Assembly: GCA_965204875.1 (NCBI GenBank)
Contig: OZ242020.1
Coordinates: 2,232,001 to 2,296,000, forward strand
Direction of reading: 5' to 3'
DNA: 64,000 bases
Source: Aldehydirespirator sp965204875
GTDB taxonomy: Bacteria; Actinomycetota; Acidimicrobiia; Acidimicrobiales; Aldehydirespiratoraceae
The notes beneath the pieces were generated by a model. The model searched no databases, was not told the DNA's origin, and was given only the letters and a program-made list of their open reading frames with translations. The translations under genes and the position numbers were made by a program. Below are positions 8,874 to 15,663 of the stretch, one piece after another. The first letter of the stretch is position 1. Each line of letters opens with the position of its first letter.

Positions 8874-8908
8874 GCTGGCGTGGTGGCGGCGGAGTAGAGT
8901 GGTTGCCT

Positions 8909-9232
8909 ATGACTGAAGCCCGGTCACTGGCAAGCCCCGTCGCCGTGCGTGCGTGCGATCCGTACCGAATATGGCTGCGCTACTCCGACGGTGTGGAGGG
9001 TGAAGTCGATCTATCGAGCTTCGCGGGTCGTGGCGTGTTCGGGGCCTGGGCCGACCCGACGTTCTTCGCCAGCGTACATATCGGGCACGGTAAAGAGATA
9101 TGTTGGGGCGAGATCATAGATATGTGTCCCGACGCACTCTACTTACGTATTACAGGCATCCCGATACAGGACTACATGCCCACTCTGCGTGGCATCCCAG
9201 CAGATGCTCCGACACTTTGTCACACCGATTGA
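8909..9232 (+). CDS. DUF2442-family protein
   Basis: 107 residues from ATG 8909 (a TTG at 8903 is in frame but adds only two codons). The core (VRACDPYRIWLRYSDG, VDLSSFAGRGVFGAW, KEICWGEIIDMCPDALYLRITG) is the DUF2442 pattern: a small alpha/beta protein often found beside DUF4160 proteins in apparent toxin-antitoxin pairs. No DUF4160 gene is seen; the neighbour at 9261-9479 is convergent and unrelated. Composition is somewhat less GC-rich than the SLH gene before it, hinting at an accessory gene. Confidence 0.75.
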   Translation: MTEARSLASPVAVRACDPYRIWLRYSDGVEGEVDLSSFAGRGVFGAWADPTFFASVHIGHGKEICWGEIIDMCPDALYLRITGIPIQDYMPTLRGIPADAPTLCHTD

Positions 9233-9260
9233 AGAGTGTTCGACATTTCACCAACGCTGA

Positions 9261-9479
9261 CTAGCTGCCCGAGACACGTGTTCGACGAGCGATGGCATGT
9301 AGCTCCTCGTTCATTCGCTTGTCGATCTCCTCGGCATCAGGGTTTTCCCGATAGTAACGATTCACGCGCTCCTGTGCTGCTCTAACTGCAGCCTGCTCCC
9401 CAGCGGTGATCTCAGGGAGCACGGGATCCTCGGCCACGGCGAAAGTGTCAGGAGCGAGATCGGAAGGGTAACACTTCAT
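9261..9479 (-). CDS. Small hypothetical protein
   Basis: 72 residues, acidic, helical in appearance (EITAGEQAAVRAAQERVNRYY then EEIDKRMNEELHAIARR). No family recognised. The start at 9479 (ATG) is chosen because the longer reading back to 9890 runs through unlike sequence. It is convergent with DUF2442, 28 nt away. The charged amphipathic helix would suit a small antitoxin or adaptor, but nothing proves it. Confidence 0.5.
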   Translation of the reverse strand: MKCYPSDLAPDTFAVAEDPVLPEITAGEQAAVRAAQERVNRYYRENPDAEEIDKRMNEELHAIARRTRVSGS

Positions 9480-9962
9480 GACAGCACCATAGCAGCACTC
9501 CCTAGAGGATGTGCAGCAGAGCGCTGCCGGAACCCAACCTAGCCGCGAGATGCGAGGGCCGCCGGTTCCTGCTTCAGCCGCAGATCGGCTTCGCAGCGCT
9601 CGGCAAGGGGTACGTACGGGCACGGGTGCGGCAGGGCAGGACGGCACGTCTGCCGGGCGCCGGAGGCCGCGCAGCGAGTCCGAGGTGCCTCCCGCCGCGA
9701 CTTGCCAGCCTCGACGTGCCGCCCCGACCGGCGCGAACGGGCCTGCTGGTTCTACACCTAGCTCAGCCGAACTGGCCGCGAGGTTGACGCGCAAGAAAAA
9801 GGGACCCCGTGCGTTCCGTGGTCCCGTTGCCAGCGGTATGTCGGCTGCATTCGGCTTTCGCCTACTAGCCGGATCGTCAGGCGACATCAATGATGGGTGT
9901 TCACCAGCTTGGTCGCAAATCTAGGACTGGCTGGTTCCCCACATAGGGCGGACGGTGCTGTT
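9480..9962. other. 483-bp gene-free stretch before the IS element
   Basis: No supportable gene on either strand. The only clear structure is a minus-strand terminator-like hairpin (9794-9825). The right end (9960-9962) supplies the GTT that is duplicated beyond the insertion sequence. Confidence 0.5.
9794..9825 (-). terminator. Rho-independent terminator-like hairpin, minus strand
   Basis: Read on the minus strand, GGGACC (9825-9820) pairs with GGTCCC (9806-9801) around a GC-rich loop and is followed by a run of T (9800-9796). This is the only classic stem plus U-tract seen in the accessory region. The transcript it would end is unclear. Confidence 0.5.
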
Positions 9963-9987
9963 GGGGCTTCCCCCCGTTGACCGGTCA
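9963..9987 (+). repeat. Left terminal inverted repeat of the IS3 element
   Basis: 25 bp, GGGGCTTCCCCCCGTT followed by GACCGGTCA; matches the reverse complement of 11230-11254 at 23 of 25 positions. Confidence 0.9.
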
Positions 9988-10006
9988 CCTCGTTTAGGAG
10001 GTAGGC

Positions 10007-10348
10007 ATGTCGTCTATGGATGATCAGCAGCAGCAGCAGCATCTGGCGCGTGCGGGTCCGGGTCGGGTGCGGCGGGTGTTTCCGGGGGAGTTCAAGGCTG
10101 ATGCGGTGGCGTTGGTGCTTGAGGAGGGTCGGAGTATCGCGTCGGTGGCTCGGGCGTTGGGGGTGGGGGCGTCGAATCTGGGGAACTGGGTGCGCCAGGC
10201 GCGCGTCGATGCCGGTGAGCGTGAGGGTCTCACGACGGCGGAGCGGGCGGAGCTGGTGAGCCTGCGGCGTGAGAACGTGCGTTTGCGTCAGGAGCGTGAG
10301 CTGCTCAAACGAGCAACGGCCTTTTGGGTGAGGGAGTTGGGACAGTGA
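10007..10348 (+). CDS. IS3-family transposase OrfA (HTH protein)
   Basis: 113 residues: a glutamine/histidine-rich start, then a helix-turn-helix (FPGEFKADAVALVLEEG, SIASVARALGVGASNLGNWV) and a C-terminal leucine-zipper-like helix (LRRENVRLRQERELLKRA). Binds the IS ends and supplies the N-terminal part of the active OrfAB fusion. GGAGGT precedes the ATG. Its stop overlaps the OrfB frame. Confidence 0.93.
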   Translation: MSSMDDQQQQQHLARAGPGRVRRVFPGEFKADAVALVLEEGRSIASVARALGVGASNLGNWVRQARVDAGEREGLTTAERAELVSLRRENVRLRQERELLKRATAFWVRELGQ

Positions 10349-11232
10349 CCCGCTATCGGTGGGTGCTGGCTCAAAGGGCCATGGGATTCCCGACGAGGTT
10401 GTGCTGTGAGGCCGCCCGCGTGTCGCCGCAGGCGTTCTATGGGTGGCACCGCCGGCAGCGGCGGGGTCCGACGGCAGCCGAGCGGGCCGAGGCGCAGATG
10501 GTGGCCGAGATCCGCGGCATCCATGATGCTTCGGGTGGGGTTTACGGGTCGCCGCGCGTTACGGCGGAACTGCAGGCCAGAGGCCATAAGGTGAACCACA
10601 AGCGGGTGGAGCGGCTGATGCGCAGCAACGGCATCGCAGGGATCCGCAAGCGGCGCCCCAAGCGCACCACCACACCCTCACGAAACACCGATGCGCGGCC
10701 GCCTGATCTGCTGCGCCGGGATTTCGGTGTCGGTGCGCCGGATCGGGCGTGGGTGTCGGACATCACCTACATTCGCACCGGTGAGGGCTGGCTCTACCTG
10801 GCTGTGGTGCTCGATCTGGGCAGCCGGCGCCTGCTGGGCTACCAGATGAGCGACCGCATCAACACCCAACTAGCACAAGACGCACTGACAATGGCCGCAC
10901 ACACCCGCAAAGGGCTCACACGAGGTGTTGTGGTACACTCCGACCGTGGCAGCCAATACCTCTCCAACGACTACAAGAAAACCCTGAAATCCTGGGGCAT
11001 GCTCCAATCCACCGGCCGCGTCGGCAGCTCAGCCGACAACGCCGCAGCCGAAGCCTTCTTCGCCACCCTCAAACGCGAACACACCAACCAGCGCCACTAC
11101 CCAGACCGCCCCACAGCACGCCGCAGCATCTTCCAATGGCTAACCCGCTACAACACCACCCGCCGCCACAGCAGCATCAACCAACAAACCCCCAACCAAT
11201 ACGAACACCAGTATCACACCTTAACCACCTGA
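10345..11232 (+). CDS. IS3-family transposase OrfB (DDE integrase)
   Basis: About 295 residues from GTG 10345, which overlaps the OrfA TGA (GTGA) and could be reached by coupling; the frame is open from 10324, in the -1 frame relative to OrfA, so a ribosomal slip near the TTTT at 10322-10325 could make the OrfAB fusion. Catalytic DDE residues are visible: D in WVSDITYIRT, D in VVHSDRGSQY, E in AAAEAFFATLKRE. The N-terminal HTH_21-like segment (SGGVYGSPRVTAEL) is also present. Base use changes midway: the last 400 bp are much richer in A and C than the first half. Confidence 0.93.
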   Translation: MTRYRWVLAQRAMGFPTRLCCEAARVSPQAFYGWHRRQRRGPTAAERAEAQMVAEIRGIHDASGGVYGSPRVTAELQARGHKVNHKRVERLMRSNGIAGIRKRRPKRTTTPSRNTDARPPDLLRRDFGVGAPDRAWVSDITYIRTGEGWLYLAVVLDLGSRRLLGYQMSDRINTQLAQDALTMAAHTRKGLTRGVVVHSDRGSQYLSNDYKKTLKSWGMLQSTGRVGSSADNAAAEAFFATLKREHTNQRHYPDRPTARRSIFQWLTRYNTTRRHSSINQQTPNQYEHQYHTLTT

Positions 11233-11254
11233 CCGGCAAACGGGGGGAAGCCCC
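11230..11254 (-). repeat. Right terminal inverted repeat of the IS3 element
   Basis: 25 bp complementary to 9963-9987 with two mismatches; includes the OrfB stop codon and is followed by the duplicated GTT. Confidence 0.9.
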
Positions 11255-11371
11255 GTTTGTAGGGCCGTCGGGGGCGGGTGCAGGCGAGCGTCGTGCGGGG
11301 AAAGCAACTACCCAAGGAGGTACGCTTGAGTCGAGGAGTAGGATGGCGGCTCAAACTGACGGGAGGCGTTC

Positions 11372-11818
11372 ATGTTCACGTGTTCTGAGAGCGACGCCCA
11401 ACTTGCGAGAATGTCAGGTGCGGATGAGGCAGTCGTGATGTCTGGCTGCTTGAAGGAAGTGAACTCGGGGGAGGGAACTGCGCGACTCTACGACTCTGTG
11501 GGAGCGTACATCCGGCTGAGGTTTGATCCTGGAATCGATGCCGAGATGCGTCAGTTCGCAACTCAGTACGTCAAGGTCATCGGAGTTGGGCGATTTAACC
11601 GGCAAGGTAACTGGGACTATGTCGCAGTAGAGCGCATCCATCGCACAAGATGCTGGGATGAACCCTTCGACTTAGACTCGCTTGCGCGGCTATCTTGTAG
11701 AACGGTGTTCGACCCTGAAACTGTCATCACGACTAGCGACCCCTTCGATGTAGATGAGTTCATCAAGATTATCCATCAGGCGCGTGATGGCGGCTGGTAT
11801 CGCTCCAAGTCCATGTAA
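11372..11818 (+). CDS. Hypothetical protein of the AT-richer island
   Basis: 148 residues, with GGGAGG at 11361-11366 before ATG 11372. The middle section (GCLKEVNSGEGTARLYDS, YIRLRFDPGIDAEMRQFA, VKVIGVGRFNRQGNWDYVAVERI) has alternating strands and glycines that look like a small OB- or SH3-type barrel, but no family is named with confidence. G+C is clearly lower than in surrounding genes, and it lies between the IS element and a HEPN gene 34 bp downstream, so it was probably acquired with that gene, perhaps as its partner. Confidence 0.6.
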   Translation: MFTCSESDAQLARMSGADEAVVMSGCLKEVNSGEGTARLYDSVGAYIRLRFDPGIDAEMRQFATQYVKVIGVGRFNRQGNWDYVAVERIHRTRCWDEPFDLDSLARLSCRTVFDPETVITTSDPFDVDEFIKIIHQARDGGWYRSKSM

Positions 11819-11852
11819 AAGATACAGATACTGTAGAATCGAGTTCACCAAG

Positions 11853-12407
11853 ATGACAAAATCAGATAACGACGACACGCTGATGTGCTTTCCATTCTTG
11901 GGAGTCACTAGGGCTACCATAGTGGGTCCCTGGAAAGTTATGGGTCTGTCTGAGGCATTGGAGTCTGAGCAATGGGCATCTCCGCAATACAAGGATCGTG
12001 TCCAAAAGATGCTAAATTTGTTTCGCCATGGACCGCGGTTCAAGTCGATCCAAGATCCGGCGGTGGTGTCACGTTGTGATGGCGGTATGACAGGTATGCC
12101 ACCAAAGCAAGATGAGTGGCGTGCTTTGGCAGCAACCGTCGCATTCTGCGCGCTAGACAGCAATGATCCGGCACATCGGAAAAATAGGTCATTTTTGTTC
12201 ACCGTCGCGGAACACCTTGACTATTGGCAATTCACCGTGGGAGACAGCTTCCTGACCCAAGTGCAAGGTCGACGTATCCCCATATGGTCTGCTGGAACCT
12301 GGACTAAGCAACATCCAATTGCCGATTCTCACGTTGGGTGGATCCCTAAGGTGAAACTCAATGAAAGCTACCGCCACCGTTCTCCACTCGGTGCTCTCAT
12401 GCTCTAG
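11853..12407 (+). CDS. N-terminal part of a frameshifted HEPN-type protein
   Basis: 184 residues, ending abruptly at TAG followed at once by TGA. Segments such as DEWRALAATVAFCALDSNDPAHRKNRSF resemble the N-terminal region of large uncharacterised proteins that carry a C-terminal HEPN domain. The missing C-terminal half is in the +1 frame from about 12400 (next entry). The most economical reading is one gene of about 375 codons broken by a single-base change near 12400-12410. Base composition is AT-richer than the genome. Confidence 0.55.
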   Translation: MTKSDNDDTLMCFPFLGVTRATIVGPWKVMGLSEALESEQWASPQYKDRVQKMLNLFRHGPRFKSIQDPAVVSRCDGGMTGMPPKQDEWRALAATVAFCALDSNDPAHRKNRSFLFTVAEHLDYWQFTVGDSFLTQVQGRRIPIWSAGTWTKQHPIADSHVGWIPKVKLNESYRHRSPLGALML

Positions 12408-12981
12408 TGAATCAGGAAGAATCGAGACAGCTATCAGGTTCCTTATAGAGTCTTGGAGGAACAGTTCGGGCGCTGTAGGCCCTAAGCTCATCCCTTTTGA
12501 GTTCGGTAGCATTCTTGTTGCGCTACAGACTGCCTTTGAGGTTGCCTTGCAGTTGACGGGTCGCCCGATGCATGAGATAATCTTGGAGGGACTATCTGAT
12601 CTTATGAAACGGGTAGTCGCGCTAAACCTCGTTGTCAGTGAATGTCGAAAGGACCTGTGGAGTAGCTGCCTGGAGTCTCTGTGGATCTGTAAATTCAAAA
12701 AAGAACTATGTTGCTGGGCTGCCGATTTCACGAAGTACAGAAACAAAACTATACATAAGGGCGATCCTTTTGTAGTATTATCGAACTGTGACGATAGATA
12801 TATCCGCATTCAAGAAATCATCGAGATGGCTGACCTGCTCCTCCGGAATGTCATACGTCTTGAGGCTGCTCTCGCGATTACAGACTGGGATAGTGAGATA
12901 TTACAGTATAGTTTAGTATCTCCTGCCAACAGTGATTTTCGGCTTTGTCTGGATACTGCGCAGCGCCTTCGAGATAGTTGA
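12361..12981 (+). CDS. C-terminal HEPN domain, out of frame with the preceding segment
   Basis: The open frame is 206 codons but homologous-looking protein starts near residue 17 (SGRIETAIRFLIESWRNS). The helical bundle ends in DFTKYRNKTIHKGD, where R127-N128-x3-H132 is the RN-x3-H form of the HEPN RNase motif (R-x4-6-H). HEPN proteins with this motif act as metal-independent RNases in toxin-antitoxin and abortive-infection systems. Whether it is translated alone, through a slip, or not at all is unclear; ATG 12361 has no good ribosome site. If broken, this is a dead defence gene next to an IS element and a restriction system. Confidence 0.55.
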   Translation: MKATATVLHSVLSCSSESGRIETAIRFLIESWRNSSGAVGPKLIPFEFGSILVALQTAFEVALQLTGRPMHEIILEGLSDLMKRVVALNLVVSECRKDLWSSCLESLWICKFKKELCCWAADFTKYRNKTIHKGDPFVVLSNCDDRYIRIQEIIEMADLLLRNVIRLEAALAITDWDSEILQYSLVSPANSDFRLCLDTAQRLRDS

Positions 12982-13101
12982 GTCGGATTAGGCAGAGCAC
13001 CCTAGTATCGTGTACGCTGCAAGAACATTACGGCTACTAGAGTGTCGCGCCAAGTCGATATGGGAATTACTGCTACCTTACAGTGGCGCTCCTTTGTCAA
13101 T

Positions 13102-15663
13102 CTACGGTAAGTCTTCCAGGTGGCGGGTGGTGGTCATTTCCATGCCGGTGTTGGTTACTATTTTGACTGATATTCGGCCTCTTTGGGGTGGGTCGAAGGG
13201 TGCTGATCTCATGGCAGTCAGGGCTTCGCACTCGACTTCATCGGCGCTCTTGCCCAGGGTATTCAGTAGCTTCTTGATCTGCTTGTCTTGGGTGGCGCCG
13301 GGGAAATGGATGCGTCGGGCGAAGAAGCTCTCGCCATCGTGGTCGGTGTCGACCATCCAGCACGCCACATCGCCTGGACCTCCGGGCTTGGCGTTGCCGG
13401 TGGCAGGGTCGTAGGTGTCGTAGCCCAGGACCTCGACGGCCATTTGACCTCCCGGGTAGTCGGCGATGATGCGGATGTCGGGCTCGCCTAGGATGACGAA
13501 GGCTTCGTGGCCGGGCTCTTTGGAGAGATCGCGGATCATCAGGTCGCGGTTCATCTGCGCACGGGCCACCGTGACGCGCCCGACCTGGGGAGGGGCGTCA
13601 GCGGCGAAGGCGTAGGCGACGATGAGCAGCACGTCGGCGCGTTCGGCGCTGCCGGTGAGTTCTCTGGCGGCCTCGCGCACCATCTCGCCGGGCACGGTCA
13701 CGTCCTCGGCGGCGACCATCACGGCCGCGGTGTGCTCGGCGGCACCGCCGTTGACCGTGTAGATCGCCTTCCATGCCAGCAGCTTCGATTCGCTTGGCCA
13801 GGGTTCGAGCGCTCGGACAGTCATGTCGGCGCTCTCACGCCCGCCCTTGATGGTATGGCCGAGCAGCTCTGCGTGGACAGCCTCCAAGAACTCGTCGTGG
13901 GCAACGACAACCTCGTCGTCGGTGCCCTCCAGTGGGATCACGGTCGCCCACGGCTGCTCGCTCTCCACCGTAAACGGCGACGCCACGCGGATCACGCCGC
14001 TCTTCTTGTGGGGCTGATCGACCAGTATGATCGGATCAGGGTTTCGGTCGTAGGCAAGCACCTCGGGAGACACATCCCGGACGCGTCGGTAAACGAAGCC
14101 GTTTTGCGGGTCGTTACCCCAACCTCCTTCCGGTACTGGTGTCCGCGGGCTGCCTGACAGTTCAGCCTCGGCGGCGGCACCCTCATCGGAATCAAGCAGA
14201 GTCCAGTAGTCTAAGGTCGCCGTGGATAGGCGTTGACGCGCAATAGAAATGGCGACGGGCGACGTATCACATGTGATCCAGCGGCGACCCCAATGTTCGG
14301 CCACAGCCGCGGTAGTGGCACCTCCACAGGTCGGGTCAAGCACCAGATCCCCCGGTTCGGTGGCCATCAAGATGCACCGTTCGATGGCTTTGTTGCCGGT
14401 CTGAACAACATAGCGTTTGTCGGTCGCTTGCATCTGGGTTTGCCATACGTTGTTAATTCGTCCGCCGGCAAGTTCATGCTCATATCGTTTCCATCGCAGT
14501 GTCGCGTTTTGATCGACCGCCACGAGCCGATTCAGTTGGGACAGGCGATCCATACCTTCCATTGACACACTCCATTGACGTCCTCTAGGACACGGGTATT
14601 TGACTCCGTTCCAATCGAATGGATCGGATCGTCCGGCGTTTGATTCTCCTTGAGAGTTGAGCGGTCTCCTCTCGAAGATCGTGGCTCCCTTCGGGATATT
14701 TTGGTTTGGTCTGATGCGTTCTACCTCCGTTAGCTGCCGAATGGAGCCGTCCTCAAGCTCAAGCATTGCATAAGACTTCATGTAATCAATTTTTTCGCGT
14801 CGGTTTAGAGCTTCGAATATCTCGGTATACTTCATGCTGGCTTCATCTTTCGCGTACCACAGCAAGTAGTCAGTGACGCTACGGAGTCTCTTTGATGAGG
14901 AACTGCTGGTGGTCGCATAAGAGATGGTAGCGATGCGGTTACCGGCTCCGAATACTTCGTCTAGCAGGATGGCGGCGCGATGTACGTTCTCATGACCGAT
15001 TTGCATGAAGAGCGATCCGCTTTCGGCCAACAGTTCTCGCATCAGGATCAGTTTCTCGCGAGTCAGGTCGAGATAGGAGTGGATGTTCCGCTCGTAGGTG
15101 TCACGGAACGCTCGAATCGTGCGGGTGTCATTCGGACGCCCCTTGGCCGATTCGGGTGTCTCGCGGCTCTTGGTTGACACCTGGAAGTTGGACTTGTAGC
15201 CCATCCCGTAGGGTGGGTCGAAGTAGATCATCTGGACCTTGCCGGCCATGTTCTCGCGTGCCAGCAGCGAGGCCATGACTCGCGCGGATTCGCCGTGGAT
15301 CAGGCGGTTCGACCAGTTGGCTGCGTGTCGATACCACTCGTAGGCGGCGTTCGCATCGGGCAACCCGTTGAAGTCGCTGAACAACTGTGGCTGCTCGCCC
15401 GTGCCCTGTAGCAGCTTGATGAACGCCGCGGGGTGGACCTTCTCGCGCACGTAGAGTGGATGTGCGGCATGTCCTTCTGCCTCGTCCGGCTTGCGGTTCC
15501 ATGCCAGGATCGGCTCGTCGTCGACCTCGCGGGTCTCGGGCATATGCAGGACGGGGCGCCGGTCGGCCTCGCCCATCGTCGTGGCGGTCTGCTCGGTGGG
15601 CAGGTTGAGGCGCCGAGCTGAGGTGTGGACGTACTGCTCGGTGGTGGCTTTTTGGGCCATCAT
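13102..15663 (-). CDS. Type III-like site-specific DNA methyltransferase (Mod)
   Basis: 853 residues. Beta-class order: catalytic motif IV DPPY at 149-152 (MIYFDPPYGMGYKS), a large middle region that should contain the target-recognition domain, then the AdoMet-binding motif DPTCGGATT at 443-451, followed by a long C-terminal domain. This arrangement makes N6-adenine (or N4-cytosine) methylation. The start (15663) overlaps the res stop as ATGATGG, so Mod is made from the res-mod transcript by coupling. Longer in-frame readings toward 16014 lie inside res and are rejected. It would protect DNA from the Res enzyme and also give Res its specificity. Target sequence unknown. Confidence 0.88.
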   Translation of the reverse strand: MMAQKATTEQYVHTSARRLNLPTEQTATTMGEADRRPVLHMPETREVDDEPILAWNRKPDEAEGHAAHPLYVREKVHPAAFIKLLQGTGEQPQLFSDFNGLPDANAAYEWYRHAANWSNRLIHGESARVMASLLARENMAGKVQMIYFDPPYGMGYKSNFQVSTKSRETPESAKGRPNDTRTIRAFRDTYERNIHSYLDLTREKLILMRELLAESGSLFMQIGHENVHRAAILLDEVFGAGNRIATISYATTSSSSSKRLRSVTDYLLWYAKDEASMKYTEIFEALNRREKIDYMKSYAMLELEDGSIRQLTEVERIRPNQNIPKGATIFERRPLNSQGESNAGRSDPFDWNGVKYPCPRGRQWSVSMEGMDRLSQLNRLVAVDQNATLRWKRYEHELAGGRINNVWQTQMQATDKRYVVQTGNKAIERCILMATEPGDLVLDPTCGGATTAAVAEHWGRRWITCDTSPVAISIARQRLSTATLDYWTLLDSDEGAAAEAELSGSPRTPVPEGGWGNDPQNGFVYRRVRDVSPEVLAYDRNPDPIILVDQPHKKSGVIRVASPFTVESEQPWATVIPLEGTDDEVVVAHDEFLEAVHAELLGHTIKGGRESADMTVRALEPWPSESKLLAWKAIYTVNGGAAEHTAAVMVAAEDVTVPGEMVREAARELTGSAERADVLLIVAYAFAADAPPQVGRVTVARAQMNRDLMIRDLSKEPGHEAFVILGEPDIRIIADYPGGQMAVEVLGYDTYDPATGNAKPGGPGDVACWMVDTDHDGESFFARRIHFPGATQDKQIKKLLNTLGKSADEVECEALTAMRSAPFDPPQRGRISVKIVTNTGMEMTTTRHLEDLP

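Larger units (their letters stand above)
9963..11254 (+). mobile_element. Complete IS3-family insertion sequence (1292 bp)
   Basis: Ends are 25-bp inverted repeats: left 9963-9987 begins GGGGCTTCCCCCCGTT and right 11230-11254 is its reverse complement with two mismatches. A 3-bp target duplication GTT flanks it (9960-9962, 11255-11257). Inside are overlapping orfA and orfB with an HTH protein and a DDE integrase, the IS3 layout. The orfB stop lies in the right repeat. Everything needed for transposition appears intact, so the element is probably recent. Confidence 0.93.

Noticed and set aside
12361..12430. The HEPN break as a selenocysteine or readthrough site
   Set aside because: The first stop is TAG followed by TGA, and the frame changes, so readthrough alone cannot join the parts.
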